Positions 9,629-19,792 are shown, counted from the stretch's first letter. The stretch: 64,000 nt of DNA from Parvibaculum lavamentivorans DS-1 (GCF_000017565.1 NC_009719.1:3083001-3147000); one strand, 5' to 3'. Numbers and translations: made by a program. The notes: generated by a model from the letters alone, not told the origin.

Positions 9629-10132
9629 TCACCCCTTGCGGCGGGCCTTGCGGTCTTTCGTATCGAGCACTTCCAGGTTCTTGCGCATCTTGTCCATGCA
9701 TCTCAGCATGGCGATGTAGTCCTTCTCATTGATCCCCGCGATCGCCTCACTATGGATAGCGGCGTAGTGATCGCGCGCGATGTGCTTGCTCGCGTGGAGC
9801 AGGGGCGTGAGATAAATGCATTTGGCGCGGCCGTCCGTCGGATGGATGCGACGTTCGACAAGGCCGAGCGATTCCAGCTCGTTCAGATAGATCCCGACGG
9901 AGACCTTGTGGATGCTGAGCGCGTTTGCAAGCTCGGTCTGCGTCTGCCCATCCGTTTCGAGGAGTGCGATGACGATTCGTGTCTGGTTGCGGGTGAGGCC
10001 AGTGCGACGGTCGTAGATGGTTGCCAGCATTGTGCCGACATCGTTGATCGCCTTCAGGAAATGATCGGGAAGAAAGAGATCGTCTCCGGCGGTGTCCGCG
10101 ACCTCTACGGCGGTATTTTTCGTTTGCGACAT
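9629..10132 (-). CDS. MarR family transcriptional regulator
   Basis: A 167-residue winged-helix DNA-binding protein. The MarR core runs from about residue 35 to 125: the recognition helix lies in QTELANALSIHKVSVGIYLNELESLGLVERRIHPTDGR, with the wing Asp-Gly-Arg typical of the family. The C-terminal part (about residues 125-167) is helical and very basic. It converges on the flavin reductase gene, with six bases between stops. It is divergent from the ExbB operon, separated by about 250 bases, so it might regulate that operon or itself; there is no direct evidence. Confidence 0.85.
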   Translation of the reverse strand: MSQTKNTAVEVADTAGDDLFLPDHFLKAINDVGTMLATIYDRRTGLTRNQTRIVIALLETDGQTQTELANALSIHKVSVGIYLNELESLGLVERRIHPTDGRAKCIYLTPLLHASKHIARDHYAAIHSEAIAGINEKDYIAMLRCMDKMRKNLEVLDTKDRKARRKG

Positions 10133-10385
10133 GCCCCACCATTCCCTGTTGTCTCACCCGCCTGCTGCCGGATGCATGTATATCGAGGGTATCAGTGCGG
10201 CGCCCCAGTGTATTTACCAACATTAAAAATGACGCCGGGCCGAGCGAACCGCTTGACCTTGGAGCGCAGCGGTGATTTCGTAACGAAAATTTACTAAAAA
10301 GACGATCTCGGGTCATTGATAAAAACAAGACCGGAGTCCAGCGAAGAGCTGGGAGGGGACAGTTGCTTTCGGGAGGGAGCGTAGT

Positions 10386-11159
10386 ATGCCGGAAGAAGAA
10401 TCGACAGTCGGCGGCGCCAATGGCGCGCCGGAAGCGGCCGCAGGCGCGGGCGACACGATGACCAACGCGGCCGATATCATCGCCACCTCCGGGGGCGGGG
10501 ATACCTGGTATTCATTGGGCTCGCTGCTCGACAAGGGCGGCCCCATCGTGGCCATCCTGCTTGTGCTGTCGGTCATTTCGGCGGCGATCATCCTGCTCAA
10601 GATCTTCCAGTTCTGGTCCGCCGGGCTTTCCAAGCGGGCTTTTGTGGAGCCGGCGCTCGACAAGATCGAAAGCGGCGACCTCGCCAGTTCGCTTGAGGTG
10701 CTGAAGAAGCAGCGGACGCCGCTTGCCCGGGCGATGGCGGCGGGGGTGCGCGCAAAAATGCGCGGCGACCTGCGCGACGAGGACGTGGCGTCGGAAATCG
10801 TTCGTGTCGGCACGATGGAGATCGGTTCGCTGCAACGCTATCTCCGCTGGCTCGAAGTCATCGGCAATATCTCGCCGCTGCTCGGCCTACTTGGCACGGT
10901 TATCGGCATGATCAACGCCTTCCAGAGCCTCGAAGAGGCGGGAACGCAGGTGGACCCGGCGCTGCTTTCGGGCGGCATCTGGGTGGCCCTGCTGACGACG
11001 GCCGTGGGCCTTATCGTGGCGTTGCCGGCCATCACCGCGCTCAACCTGCTCGAAGGCAAGATCGATCAGGTGCGGCTGTCGATGCGCGATGCCTCGGCCC
11101 GTGTGATTGCGGCGCTGCATGCGCGGCAAGGGCCGACACAGTCGAAGGCGGCGCAGTAG
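10386..11159 (+). CDS. ExbB/TolQ/MotA-family proton channel subunit
   Basis: Inner-membrane subunit of an ExbB/TolQ-type energising complex, 257 residues with three hydrophobic segments (about 50-77, 158-180, 195-217). The TM2 motif PLLGLLGTVIGMINAF (164-179) is intact, including the Thr lining the channel. In TM3 the usual GI-x-E-AL reads GIWVAL, so Val200 occupies the Glu position found in E. coli ExbB and TolQ. The N-terminal 40 residues are Ala/Gly-rich and probably periplasmic. A strong ribosome site (GGGAGGGA, about 10371-10378) precedes the ATG. It opens a four-gene operon with two ExbD genes and a TonB-like gene. Confidence 0.88.
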   Translation: MPEEESTVGGANGAPEAAAGAGDTMTNAADIIATSGGGDTWYSLGSLLDKGGPIVAILLVLSVISAAIILLKIFQFWSAGLSKRAFVEPALDKIESGDLASSLEVLKKQRTPLARAMAAGVRAKMRGDLRDEDVASEIVRVGTMEIGSLQRYLRWLEVIGNISPLLGLLGTVIGMINAFQSLEEAGTQVDPALLSGGIWVALLTTAVGLIVALPAITALNLLEGKIDQVRLSMRDASARVIAALHARQGPTQSKAAQ

Positions 11160-11180
11160 CCTCGAAAGGGAGCAAAACCC

Positions 11181-11588
11181 ATGTTCGAGGAACCCGTTCG
11201 ACGCAGGGGGATGGCCAGTCTGACGCCGCTTATCGACGTGGTGTTTCTGCTGCTCATCTTTTTCATGCTGACGACTTCGTTCATGCAGACGCAATCGCTG
11301 TCGGTGGTGACGCCGGCGCCGAGCGCGGACGAACTGCCCACCGATGCGCGCGTTGTCGAAATATGGCTGATGGGCGACGGCACGCTCAGGCTTGACGGCA
11401 AGCCCGTGGAGCGGACGGCGCTGACGGCGTCTCTCCGCGAAGCCATCGGCGAGCGCAAGGACATGACCGTCACGATCCTCGCCGAAAAGGGATCGCGCAC
11501 GCAGGCGCTGGTGGCGGCTGTCGAGGCGGCACGGCAATCCGGCGCGAAGGCCGTGGGTACGGCGCGCGTGGAGAAAATCAGGCCATGA
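11181..11588 (+). CDS. ExbD/TolR-family subunit with the canonical Asp
   Basis: A 135-residue ExbD/TolR protein with a short cytoplasmic N-terminus, one membrane helix (about 12-36) and a periplasmic domain. The helix starts TPLIDVVFLLLIFFML, and Asp19 is the conserved proton-carrying residue of the family. The periplasmic part has the usual beta-alpha pattern ending with the segment that lets ExbD/TolR dimerise. It starts 21 bases after exbB and overlaps the second ExbD gene by four bases (ATGA), indicating translational coupling. Confidence 0.9.
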   Translation: MFEEPVRRRGMASLTPLIDVVFLLLIFFMLTTSFMQTQSLSVVTPAPSADELPTDARVVEIWLMGDGTLRLDGKPVERTALTASLREAIGERKDMTVTILAEKGSRTQALVAAVEAARQSGAKAVGTARVEKIRP

Positions 11589-11989
11589 TCGAATTCGACG
11601 AAGAACAGCCCCGGCGGCAATTCGAGACGCTGATTCCGCTTATCAACGTGGTGTTTCTGCTGCTGATCTTTTTCCTGCTGGCGGGCACGATGACGCCACC
11701 CGAACCCGTGGCTGTTGCCCTGCCGCAGGGAGAACTCAACGACCGGGAACGCGACCTGCCGGCGACGCTCATCATGGAAGCGGACGGTTTCGTGTGGCTT
11801 GGCGACAGGGTGGTGGACGCGAAGATTTCGGGACCGATGGTGGAGCGATATCTGGGCGAGCAGGGAACGAAGCGCGTCGCCATCAAAGCCGACCAGGAAG
11901 CGCCGGCCGAAGCGCTGCTTCTCCTGATGGAGGGGTTGCGGGAAGTCGGCGTGGAACAGGTCACGATCCTGACGGAGCGCGGCAAATGA
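11585..11989 (+). CDS. ExbD/TolR paralogue with Asn in place of the channel Asp
   Basis: A second ExbD/TolR protein, 134 residues, with the same layout as its neighbour. Its membrane helix reads LIPLINVVFLLLIFFLL. The codon AAC gives Asn21 at the position where the previous gene has GAC (Asp19). Because this Asp is essential for proton-driven function in ExbD, TolR and MotB, this copy is unlikely to conduct protons by itself. It may form a heterodimer with the first ExbD; that is inference. The periplasmic domain looks intact and in frame, so it is not simple decay. It is coupled by ATGA overlaps to both neighbours. Confidence 0.88.
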   Translation: MIEFDEEQPRRQFETLIPLINVVFLLLIFFLLAGTMTPPEPVAVALPQGELNDRERDLPATLIMEADGFVWLGDRVVDAKISGPMVERYLGEQGTKRVAIKADQEAPAEALLLLMEGLREVGVEQVTILTERGK

Positions 11990-12840
11990 CGGCGCCGGCG
12001 ACAACTTACAGACGCGCCGAAGCCGAGATGGAAGGGCGCGACTTCAAGCTGCGCAATTTCATGATTGCGTCGGTGCTGCTGCACTCGCTGCTCTTCCTGT
12101 CGCTGCTGCTGACTTTCGGCGGAATATTCGGCGGGCCGGGGCCGGGCGGCGGAGAGGCCGTGACATTTCAGCTTGCCGCCGGTTCGGCCAATGACCGCTA
12201 TGCGGCGCCGCCGGAGCCCGTGCAGAAGCCGGAGCCGCCGAAGCCCGAGCCCGTGAAGCCGCCGGAGCCGAAAAAGGAAACGGTGGTCCGCAAGGATGCG
12301 AAACCGATACCGCCGCCGGAAGTGATACCGGAGCCGACGCCTGAAGCCTCCGAGCCGGCGGCGAGCGCCGGTGGCGGCATCCAGGATGGCACGAGCAGCG
12401 GCGCCGGGGGCGATGCGGCGGAAACCATTCTCAACAAGAAGGGCAACTCGCTGACAGCCGGGCAAATCCGCTCGCAGATGACGGGAAAGACGTTTCATCT
12501 GGAGATGGGCCGGATCGAACTCGAGGGCGGCAGCCGCCTCATCAATACGATCATCAAGCTCAATCCCGATGGCACGACGAATGTCGAGCTGATCCAGTAT
12601 TTCGCCCAGACCTATCACCGCGGTACTTCTTCCACGCGAAGCCGCCGAGGCGACGGCAGCTGGTGGATCGAGGGCAACCGCTGGTGTCACAGGTCGGAAG
12701 AAATTCAGTACAACACGCCGGACTGTTACGACATGACGATGGAAGGCAACATCGTGCGGCTCTATTACGGGCCCTGCTCGGCGAAGTCCTCCCAGCTCTG
12801 CAAGACCGGGCGCATCGCCGCCGAAGGCGAGATACGCTAG
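11986..12840 (+). CDS. TonB-like protein with a novel Cys-containing C-terminal domain
   Basis: A 284-residue protein whose start codon overlaps the stop of the second ExbD (ATGA). It has a cytoplasmic N-terminus (1-24), one membrane helix (about 25-48), and a periplasmic Pro/Glu/Lys-rich rod (about 75-125, TonB/TolA-like), then a Gly/Ser linker. A globular domain follows from about 147 to 284. That domain carries Trp226, Trp227, Trp233 and four cysteines (234, 247, 264, 272). It lacks any TonB C-terminal motif I recognise. The pattern GSWWIEGNRWC then C, C, C faintly recalls DUF995-like periplasmic domains. By position it should be the force-transmitting subunit of the ExbB/ExbD complex. Confidence 0.75.
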   Translation: MTAPATTYRRAEAEMEGRDFKLRNFMIASVLLHSLLFLSLLLTFGGIFGGPGPGGGEAVTFQLAAGSANDRYAAPPEPVQKPEPPKPEPVKPPEPKKETVVRKDAKPIPPPEVIPEPTPEASEPAASAGGGIQDGTSSGAGGDAAETILNKKGNSLTAGQIRSQMTGKTFHLEMGRIELEGGSRLINTIIKLNPDGTTNVELIQYFAQTYHRGTSSTRSRRGDGSWWIEGNRWCHRSEEIQYNTPDCYDMTMEGNIVRLYYGPCSAKSSQLCKTGRIAAEGEIR

Positions 12841-12867
12841 GTTCCGGAAAAAATTCGTCGGGAAATA

Positions 12868-12900
12868 CGGCGCCGCGTTCCGACGCGGTGCCGCTTTTTT
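12868..12900 (+). terminator. Rho-independent terminator of the ExbB operon
   Basis: An 11-base stem (CGGCGCCGCGT pairing with ACGCGGTGCCG, one G-T pair), a four-base TCCG loop, then a C and six Ts. It lies 28 bases after the TonB-like stop and closes the four-gene operon. Confidence 0.85.
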
Positions 12901-12960
12901 GCGCTTTGCGGGCGCAGCCTGTTAGATAGGCCTCCAGTGAGAAGCGCGAGGAGGCAAGGC

Positions 12961-13830
12961 GTGAGCAAGGTCGCATTTATCGGGCTTGGCGTGATGGGAT
13001 ACCCGATGGCTGGTCATCTCGGAAAGGCCGGGCACGTGGTTACCGTCTACAACAGGACCGCGGCGAAGGCGGAACGCTGGGTGGGCGAGCATGGCGGCAC
13101 CCAGGCGGCGACACCCGCGGAAGCGGCCGCGGGCGCGGAGATCGTTTTTGCCTGTGTCGGCAATGACGATGATCTGCGCGAAGTGACCGCAGGCGCGGAG
13201 GGCGCCTTCCAGAAGATGGGGCAAGGGGCAATCTTCGTCGACCACACGACGGCTTCCGCCGCTGTGGCGCGCGAGCTTCATGACGAAGCGAAAGCGCGCG
13301 GCATCTCCTTTATCGATGCGCCGGTTTCGGGCGGGCAGGCGGGCGCCGAAAATGGCGTGCTGACGGTGATGGCCGGCGGCGACGAGGGCGCATTCGCGAA
13401 AGCGGCGCCCGTCATTTCAGCCTATGCACGGATGGCGCGGCTGCTCGGCCCATCGGGCGCGGGGCAGCTGACCAAGATGGTGAACCAGATATGCATTGCC
13501 GGGCTGGTGGAAGGACTGGCGGAAGGGCTGCATTTCGCGAAACAGGCGGGGCTCGACGCCACCGCCGTGATCGAAACGATTTCCAAGGGCGCGGCGCAAA
13601 GCTGGCAGATGGAAAACCGTTACAAGACCATGATAGAGGGCAAGTTCGATTTCGGCTTTGCTGTCGACTGGATGCGGAAGGACCTCGCCATCTGCCTCGA
13701 CGAGGCGAGGCGGAACGGCGCCCATCTGCCGGTGACGGCGATTGTCGATCAATTTTATTCCGAAGTGCAGGCAATGGGCGGGCGGCGCTGGGACACATCG
13801 AGCCTTATCGCCAGATTGGACAAGACATGA
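12961..13830 (+). CDS. NAD(P)-dependent beta-hydroxyacid dehydrogenase
   Basis: A 289-residue member of the 3-hydroxyisobutyrate / tartronate-semialdehyde dehydrogenase family. The start is taken as the GTG at 12961 because an AGGAGG ribosome site sits just before it and the Rossmann motif follows at once (VAFIGLGVMGYPMAGHL). The substrate loop DAPVSGGQAGAENG (about 122-135) and the catalytic Lys in GAGQLTKMVNQI are present. The real mmsB candidate is at 18902, so this copy probably uses another beta-hydroxyacid. Its stop overlaps the start of the decarboxylase gene by four bases, so the two are translationally coupled. Confidence 0.85.
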   Translation: MSKVAFIGLGVMGYPMAGHLGKAGHVVTVYNRTAAKAERWVGEHGGTQAATPAEAAAGAEIVFACVGNDDDLREVTAGAEGAFQKMGQGAIFVDHTTASAAVARELHDEAKARGISFIDAPVSGGQAGAENGVLTVMAGGDEGAFAKAAPVISAYARMARLLGPSGAGQLTKMVNQICIAGLVEGLAEGLHFAKQAGLDATAVIETISKGAAQSWQMENRYKTMIEGKFDFGFAVDWMRKDLAICLDEARRNGAHLPVTAIVDQFYSEVQAMGGRRWDTSSLIARLDKT

Positions 13831-14975
13831 CGAGCGCCGCGCGGCAACTGCGTTTTGCATCTGTCACGGATGTCATCCAGCGGCTCGACCCCTCCTATCC
13901 GGTGTTCTGCATTTTCCCGGATATCCTGAAGACGCGGGCGCGGAGCTTTGTCGAGGGATTTCCCGGGACGGTGCTTTATGCCACCAAATGCAATCCTCAC
14001 CCTTATGTGCTGAAGGCGCTGTCGGATGCGGGCATTCATCATTTCGATACGGCGTCGATTTCCGAAATCGCGAAGGTGACGGAGCTACTGCCGGAGGCGC
14101 ATTGCTATTTCAACCATCCGGTGAAGGGGCGCGGCGCGCTGGAGGCGGCGGCGGATGTTTACGGGATCACCGATTATGTGGTGGACCATCCCGACGAGCT
14201 CGACAAGGTGATCTCGATTGCGGGCACCGACATCACAATCGAAGTGCGCATCGCGACGCCGAAGGGGAAGGTGGTCTATGACCTTTCCGCGAAGTTCGGC
14301 GCGGCGCCCGAGGGGGCGGTGACGCTTCTCAAGGAAGCGAGCAGGCGCGGATGCCGGACCGCCATCGCCTTTCATGTCGGCAGCCAATGCCTCGACCCAG
14401 ACGCCTTTCGCGTCGCCATGGAGATGGCGATGAGAGTGGCGGAGGAAGCGGGAGTGAAGCTCGAATATCTCGATGTCGGCGGCGGCTTTCCCGCCATCTA
14501 CAAATCGAATGTGCCGCCGCTGCAGACCTATTTCGACACCATTGCGGCGGCAAGGGAGCGGCTCGGGATCGAGGTGCCACTGTTTGCCGAGCCCGGACGA
14601 GCGCTGGTTGCCGAAGCCTGCTCGGTGCTGACGCAGGTGCATCTGCGGAAGGGCGACGATCTTTATATCAATGACGGCATTTACGGCTGTCTTTCCGAAA
14701 TCCGGGACGGAGACCTCGATCCGCCGGTGCGGGCGCTGACGAAGGATGGCAAGGTTGAAGGGGAGCTGCGGCCGTTCCGCATCTTCGGGCCGACCTGCGA
14801 CAGTCTCGATGTGCTGAAGCTGCCATTCTATCTTCCTGAGAATATCCGCGAAGGCGACTGGGTAGAGTTCGGGCTTATGGGCGCATACTCGATCGGAATG
14901 CAGACCGGTTTCAACGGGTTCATCACCGATACCATCGTGCGCATAGACGGCATGCACGAGGACTTTGCCTTTTAA
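13827..14975 (+). CDS. Type III PLP-dependent ornithine/diaminopimelate-type decarboxylase
   Basis: A 382-residue alanine-racemase-fold decarboxylase. The PLP lysine is Lys54 in YATKCNPHPYVLKAL. Other family marks are the AFHVGSQC segment, the YLDVGGGFP glycine-rich phosphate loop, AEPGRALVAEA, and the active-site cysteine motif GPTCDSLDVL. The size and the CDSLD motif fit eukaryotic-type ornithine/lysine decarboxylases rather than LysA, so polyamine synthesis (putrescine or cadaverine) is the likely role; exact substrate is not provable here. The ATG overlaps the upstream dehydrogenase stop (ATGA). Confidence 0.82.
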   Translation: MTSAARQLRFASVTDVIQRLDPSYPVFCIFPDILKTRARSFVEGFPGTVLYATKCNPHPYVLKALSDAGIHHFDTASISEIAKVTELLPEAHCYFNHPVKGRGALEAAADVYGITDYVVDHPDELDKVISIAGTDITIEVRIATPKGKVVYDLSAKFGAAPEGAVTLLKEASRRGCRTAIAFHVGSQCLDPDAFRVAMEMAMRVAEEAGVKLEYLDVGGGFPAIYKSNVPPLQTYFDTIAAARERLGIEVPLFAEPGRALVAEACSVLTQVHLRKGDDLYINDGIYGCLSEIRDGDLDPPVRALTKDGKVEGELRPFRIFGPTCDSLDVLKLPFYLPENIREGDWVEFGLMGAYSIGMQTGFNGFITDTIVRIDGMHEDFAF

Positions 14976-15018
14976 CCAAAACTTTATGCTCCGTTCACGG
15001 ATCGTTCTCCAATTAAGG

Positions 15019-15046
15019 TTGACACCGATGTTAACGGCGATAACAT
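15019..15046 (+). promoter_or_regulatory. Promoter with palindromic operator for the TetR gene
   Basis: A perfect TTGACA -35 box (15019-15024) and a TAACAT -10 candidate (15041-15046) are 16 bases apart. A perfect inverted repeat, ATGTTA then seven bases then TAACAT (15028-15046), spans the spacer and the -10 box. That placement fits autorepression by the TetR protein encoded at 15084. Operator function is inferred. Confidence 0.55.
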
Positions 15047-15083
15047 GTAAATTATCGAGACAAAGCAAGAACGTGAATCGCGA

Positions 15084-16647
<1,564 letters not shown>

Positions 16648-16700
16648 TCACGCTCACAAGCCGGTTTCGAGGGTTGGCGGCTATCCGGGAGGAAAGAAAC

Positions 16701-17840
16701 ATGCGCTTCGATCTCACCGAAGAGCAGCAGGCATTTCAGGATGTGGCGCGCAACTTTGCGACCGATGAGCTGGCCCCCCATGCGGCCGATTGGGACCGGG
16801 ATGCCTTTTTTCCCGTGGCGACGATGCGCAAGGCGGCGGCGCTCGGCTTTGCCGGAATTTATGTGCGCGAGGATGTGGGCGGCTCGGCGCTGACGCGGCT
16901 CGACGCGGCGCTGATATTCGAGGCGCTGTCGGAGGGCTGCACATCGACTGCGGCGTTCATGTCGATCCACAATATGGCGTCGTGGATGATCGACCGCTTC
17001 GGCAATGAGGAGCAGCGTCAGAAATGGCTGCCGCGCCTGACGCCGATGGATCTCATTGCGAGCTATTGCCTGACGGAGCCGTCCAGCGGATCGGACGCGG
17101 CGGCATTGAAGACGAAGGCCGTGCGCGATGGCGACCATTATGTGCTGAACGGTTCGAAGGCTTTCATTTCCGGGGCCGGCACTTCCGACCTCTATGTGTG
17201 CATGGTGCGGACCGGCGAGGCGGGCGCCAAGGGCGTTTCCTGCATCGTCGTGGAGAAAGACACACCGGGCGTTTCCTTCGGTGCGCCGGAACGCAAGATG
17301 GGCTGGAACAGCCAGCCGACGGCGCAGGTGATTTTCGAGGATGCGCGCGTGCCGGTGGCCAACCGGATCGGCGAAGAGGGCGAAGGCTTCAAGATCGCCA
17401 TGATGGGGCTCGATGGCGGGCGGCTCAATATCGGCGCCTGCTCCCTCGGCACGGCGCGGGCGGCATTGAAGCGGGCGAAAGATTATCTCGGCGAGCGTGA
17501 ACAGTTCGGCAAGAAGCTCGCCCAGTTCCAGGCATTGCAGTTCAAGCTCGCCGACATGGCGACGGAGCTGGAAGCGGCGCGGCTGATGATCATGCAGGCG
17601 GCAACAAAGGTCGATGCGAAGGCGCCGGACGCGACAATGCATGCCGCGATGGCGAAGCGGTTCGCGACGGATGTGGGCTTCAACGTCATCAACGAGGCGC
17701 TGCAGATTCACGGCGGCTACGGGTATCTGAAGGATTTTCCGCTGGAGCGGCACCTGCGCGATGCACGCGTGCACCAGATACTCGAGGGAACGAACGAGAT
17801 CATGCGCGTCATCATCGCGCGCGAACTACTGAAGAGCTGA
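16701..17840 (+). CDS. Acyl-CoA dehydrogenase, probable isobutyryl-CoA dehydrogenase
   Basis: FAD-dependent acyl-CoA dehydrogenase of 379 residues, starting at the ATG at 16701 after a GGGAGGAAAG ribosome site. The family order is complete: N-terminal helical domain ([20 protein letters not shown]), FAD/substrate beta domain ([17 protein letters not shown]), and C-terminal domain ending [18 protein letters not shown], where the Glu of LEGT is the likely catalytic base as in ACAD8. The next two genes encode 3-hydroxyisobutyryl-CoA hydrolase and 3-hydroxyisobutyrate dehydrogenase, so valine breakdown from isobutyryl-CoA is the likely pathway. The stop is followed after one base by the next start. 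Confidence 0.88.
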   Translation: MRFDLTEEQQAFQDVARNFATDELAPHAADWDRDAFFPVATMRKAAALGFAGIYVREDVGGSALTRLDAALIFEALSEGCTSTAAFMSIHNMASWMIDRFGNEEQRQKWLPRLTPMDLIASYCLTEPSSGSDAAALKTKAVRDGDHYVLNGSKAFISGAGTSDLYVCMVRTGEAGAKGVSCIVVEKDTPGVSFGAPERKMGWNSQPTAQVIFEDARVPVANRIGEEGEGFKIAMMGLDGGRLNIGACSLGTARAALKRAKDYLGEREQFGKKLAQFQALQFKLADMATELEAARLMIMQAATKVDAKAPDATMHAAMAKRFATDVGFNVINEALQIHGGYGYLKDFPLERHLRDARVHQILEGTNEIMRVIIARELLKS

Positions 17841-17841
17841 C

Positions 17842-18882
17842 ATGAGCGAAGAACCTGAAGTCCTCTTCGAGCGGCGTGGGGCCGCGGGCATCGTCACGCT
17901 CAACCGGCCAAAGGCGCTCAATGCGCTGACGCTCGGCATGGTGCGCGCGATCCATCCGCAGCTCGCGGCGTGGGCGGAGGAACCCAATGTGCAATGCGTC
18001 GTCATCGAGGCGGCGGGCGAGAAGGCGTTCTGCGCAGGCGGCGACATTCGCGCGCTCTACGATTGGGGGCAGGCGGGAGACAGGACGGCGCTCGATTTCT
18101 GGCGCGAGGAATATCAACTCAATCGCTTCATCAAGCATTATCCGAAGCCTTATGTGGCGCTGATGGACGGGATCAACATGGGTGGCGGCGTCGGCCTTTC
18201 CGTGCATGGTTCACATCGCGTGGCGACCGAGAGGCTTACCTTTGCGATGCCTGAAACCGGCATTGGACTTTTCCCCGATGTGGGCGGTACTTATTTTCTG
18301 CCGCGCTGCCCCGGCGAAACGGGACTTTTTCTCGGGCTTACCGGTGCGAGGATAAAGGCGGCGGATGCCGTTTATGCCGGCATTGCGGACGCCTATGTTC
18401 CGTCGGTGCGGCTTGAGACGCTGAAGGATCGCCTGGCCGGCGGCGCGCCGGTACGCGAGGCGCTTGGCGAAGTTGCGGAAGAAGAGGGTGCGGCGCCGCT
18501 CGCCGAACTGCGCGGGACGATCGACCGGCATTTCGGGAAGAATTCCGTTGCCGAGATTCTCGCTTCGCTTCGCGCGGATGGGGGCGAGTGGGAGACAAAG
18601 ACCGCGGATACAATCGAAACCAAATCGCCGACAAGCACGCTTGTCGCTTTCCGGCAAATTCGCGAGGGCGCGGCGCTCGACTTCGATGCCTGCATGAAGC
18701 TGGAGTTCCGGCTCATCAACGGCTTTGTGAAAGGACACGACTTCTATGAAGGCGTGCGGGCAGTCGTGATCGACAAGGATCAAAATCCGAAATGGAAGCC
18801 GGAAACGCTTTCCGACATGAATGTGGACGATGTGGACGGATATTTCGAGCCGCTCGGTGCGGATGAGCTGACATTCGGCTAG
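17842..18882 (+). CDS. 3-hydroxyisobutyryl-CoA hydrolase (crotonase family)
   Basis: A 346-residue crotonase-fold protein, longer than simple enoyl-CoA hydratases because of the C-terminal region shared by HIBYL-CoA hydrolases. Diagnostic segments are FCAGGDIRALYDWG (near 55), the oxyanion-hole helix GINMGGGVGLSVHG (near 112) and the PETGIGLFPDVGGTYFL motif (near 136), whose Glu and Asp act in thioester hydrolysis. It hydrolyses 3-hydroxyisobutyryl-CoA to the free acid, which the next gene product oxidises. It starts one base after the dehydrogenase stop and ends 19 bases before mmsB. Confidence 0.9.
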   Translation: MSEEPEVLFERRGAAGIVTLNRPKALNALTLGMVRAIHPQLAAWAEEPNVQCVVIEAAGEKAFCAGGDIRALYDWGQAGDRTALDFWREEYQLNRFIKHYPKPYVALMDGINMGGGVGLSVHGSHRVATERLTFAMPETGIGLFPDVGGTYFLPRCPGETGLFLGLTGARIKAADAVYAGIADAYVPSVRLETLKDRLAGGAPVREALGEVAEEEGAAPLAELRGTIDRHFGKNSVAEILASLRADGGEWETKTADTIETKSPTSTLVAFRQIREGAALDFDACMKLEFRLINGFVKGHDFYEGVRAVVIDKDQNPKWKPETLSDMNVDDVDGYFEPLGADELTFG

Positions 18883-18901
18883 GCGGCAGAGGGAGGACGG
18901 C

Positions 18902-19792
18902 ATGGCGAAGATCGGATTTATTGGACTCGGCAATATGGGCGGGCCGATGGCGAAGAACCTCGCCAAGGCAGGACATGCGCTCAAGGTGTTCGATCTTGCG
19001 CCCGCGGCTGTTGCGGCGCTTGTCGAAGCCGGTGCCACAAAAGCGGCGAGCGCGAGCGACGCGGCGAAGGACGTCGAATTCGTCGTAACGATGCTGCCGG
19101 CGGGCGAGCATGTGCGCTCGGTCTATTTGGGCGAAGGCGGCCTCTTGTCGGTGGCGGCGAAGGGTACGGTTTTCATCGACAGCTCGACCATCGACGTTCC
19201 CTCTGCGCGGGAGACGATAGCGGCGGCGGAAAAGGCCGGCATGATGATGATCGACGCGCCTGTGTCGGGCGGGGTAGGAGGAGCGGAAGCGGGCACGTTA
19301 ACCTTCATGGCAGGCGGCACCGTGGATGCCTTCGAGAAGGCGAAGCCGCTGCTGGAGATCATGGGCAAGAATATCTTTCACGCAGGGGCGGCGGGAAACG
19401 GGCAGGTTGCCAAGGTCTGCAACAACATGATCCTCGGCATTTCGATGATCGGCGTTTCGGAGGCCTTCGTGCTGGGAGAGAAGCTCGGGCTCGATGCGCA
19501 GACGCTTTTCGATATTTCCTCGACGGCTTCCGGCCAGTGCTGGTCCATGACTTCCTATTGCCCGGTGCCCGGCCCCGTGCCTGCATCTCCCGCCAACCGG
19601 AACTACAAGCCGGGATTTTCAGCCGCGATGATGCTCAAGGACCTGCGCCTCGCACAGGATGCGTCCAAAACGGCGAGAACGCCGACACCTCTCGGGGCGC
19701 AGGCGGCGCAGCTTTACGCGCTCATGGAAGCGGCTGGGGAAGAGAATCTGGATTTTTCGGGGGTCATCAAGCTGATCCGCGGAGAAATATAG
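18902..19792 (+). CDS. mmsB: 3-hydroxyisobutyrate dehydrogenase
   Basis: Oxidises 3-hydroxyisobutyrate to methylmalonate semialdehyde with NAD in valine degradation; 296 residues. The NAD motif is IGFIGLGNMGGPMAKNLAKA, the substrate loop is DAPVSGGVGGAEAGTLTFMAG, and the catalytic Lys is in GNGQVAKVCNNMILG. It also has the GQCWSMTSYCPVPGPVP stretch seen in true HIBADH enzymes, which the paralogue at 12961 lacks, supporting this assignment. Third gene of the valine operon, with a GGGAGGA ribosome site before the ATG. Confidence 0.92.
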   Translation: MAKIGFIGLGNMGGPMAKNLAKAGHALKVFDLAPAAVAALVEAGATKAASASDAAKDVEFVVTMLPAGEHVRSVYLGEGGLLSVAAKGTVFIDSSTIDVPSARETIAAAEKAGMMMIDAPVSGGVGGAEAGTLTFMAGGTVDAFEKAKPLLEIMGKNIFHAGAAGNGQVAKVCNNMILGISMIGVSEAFVLGEKLGLDAQTLFDISSTASGQCWSMTSYCPVPGPVPASPANRNYKPGFSAAMMLKDLRLAQDASKTARTPTPLGAQAAQLYALMEAAGEENLDFSGVIKLIRGEI

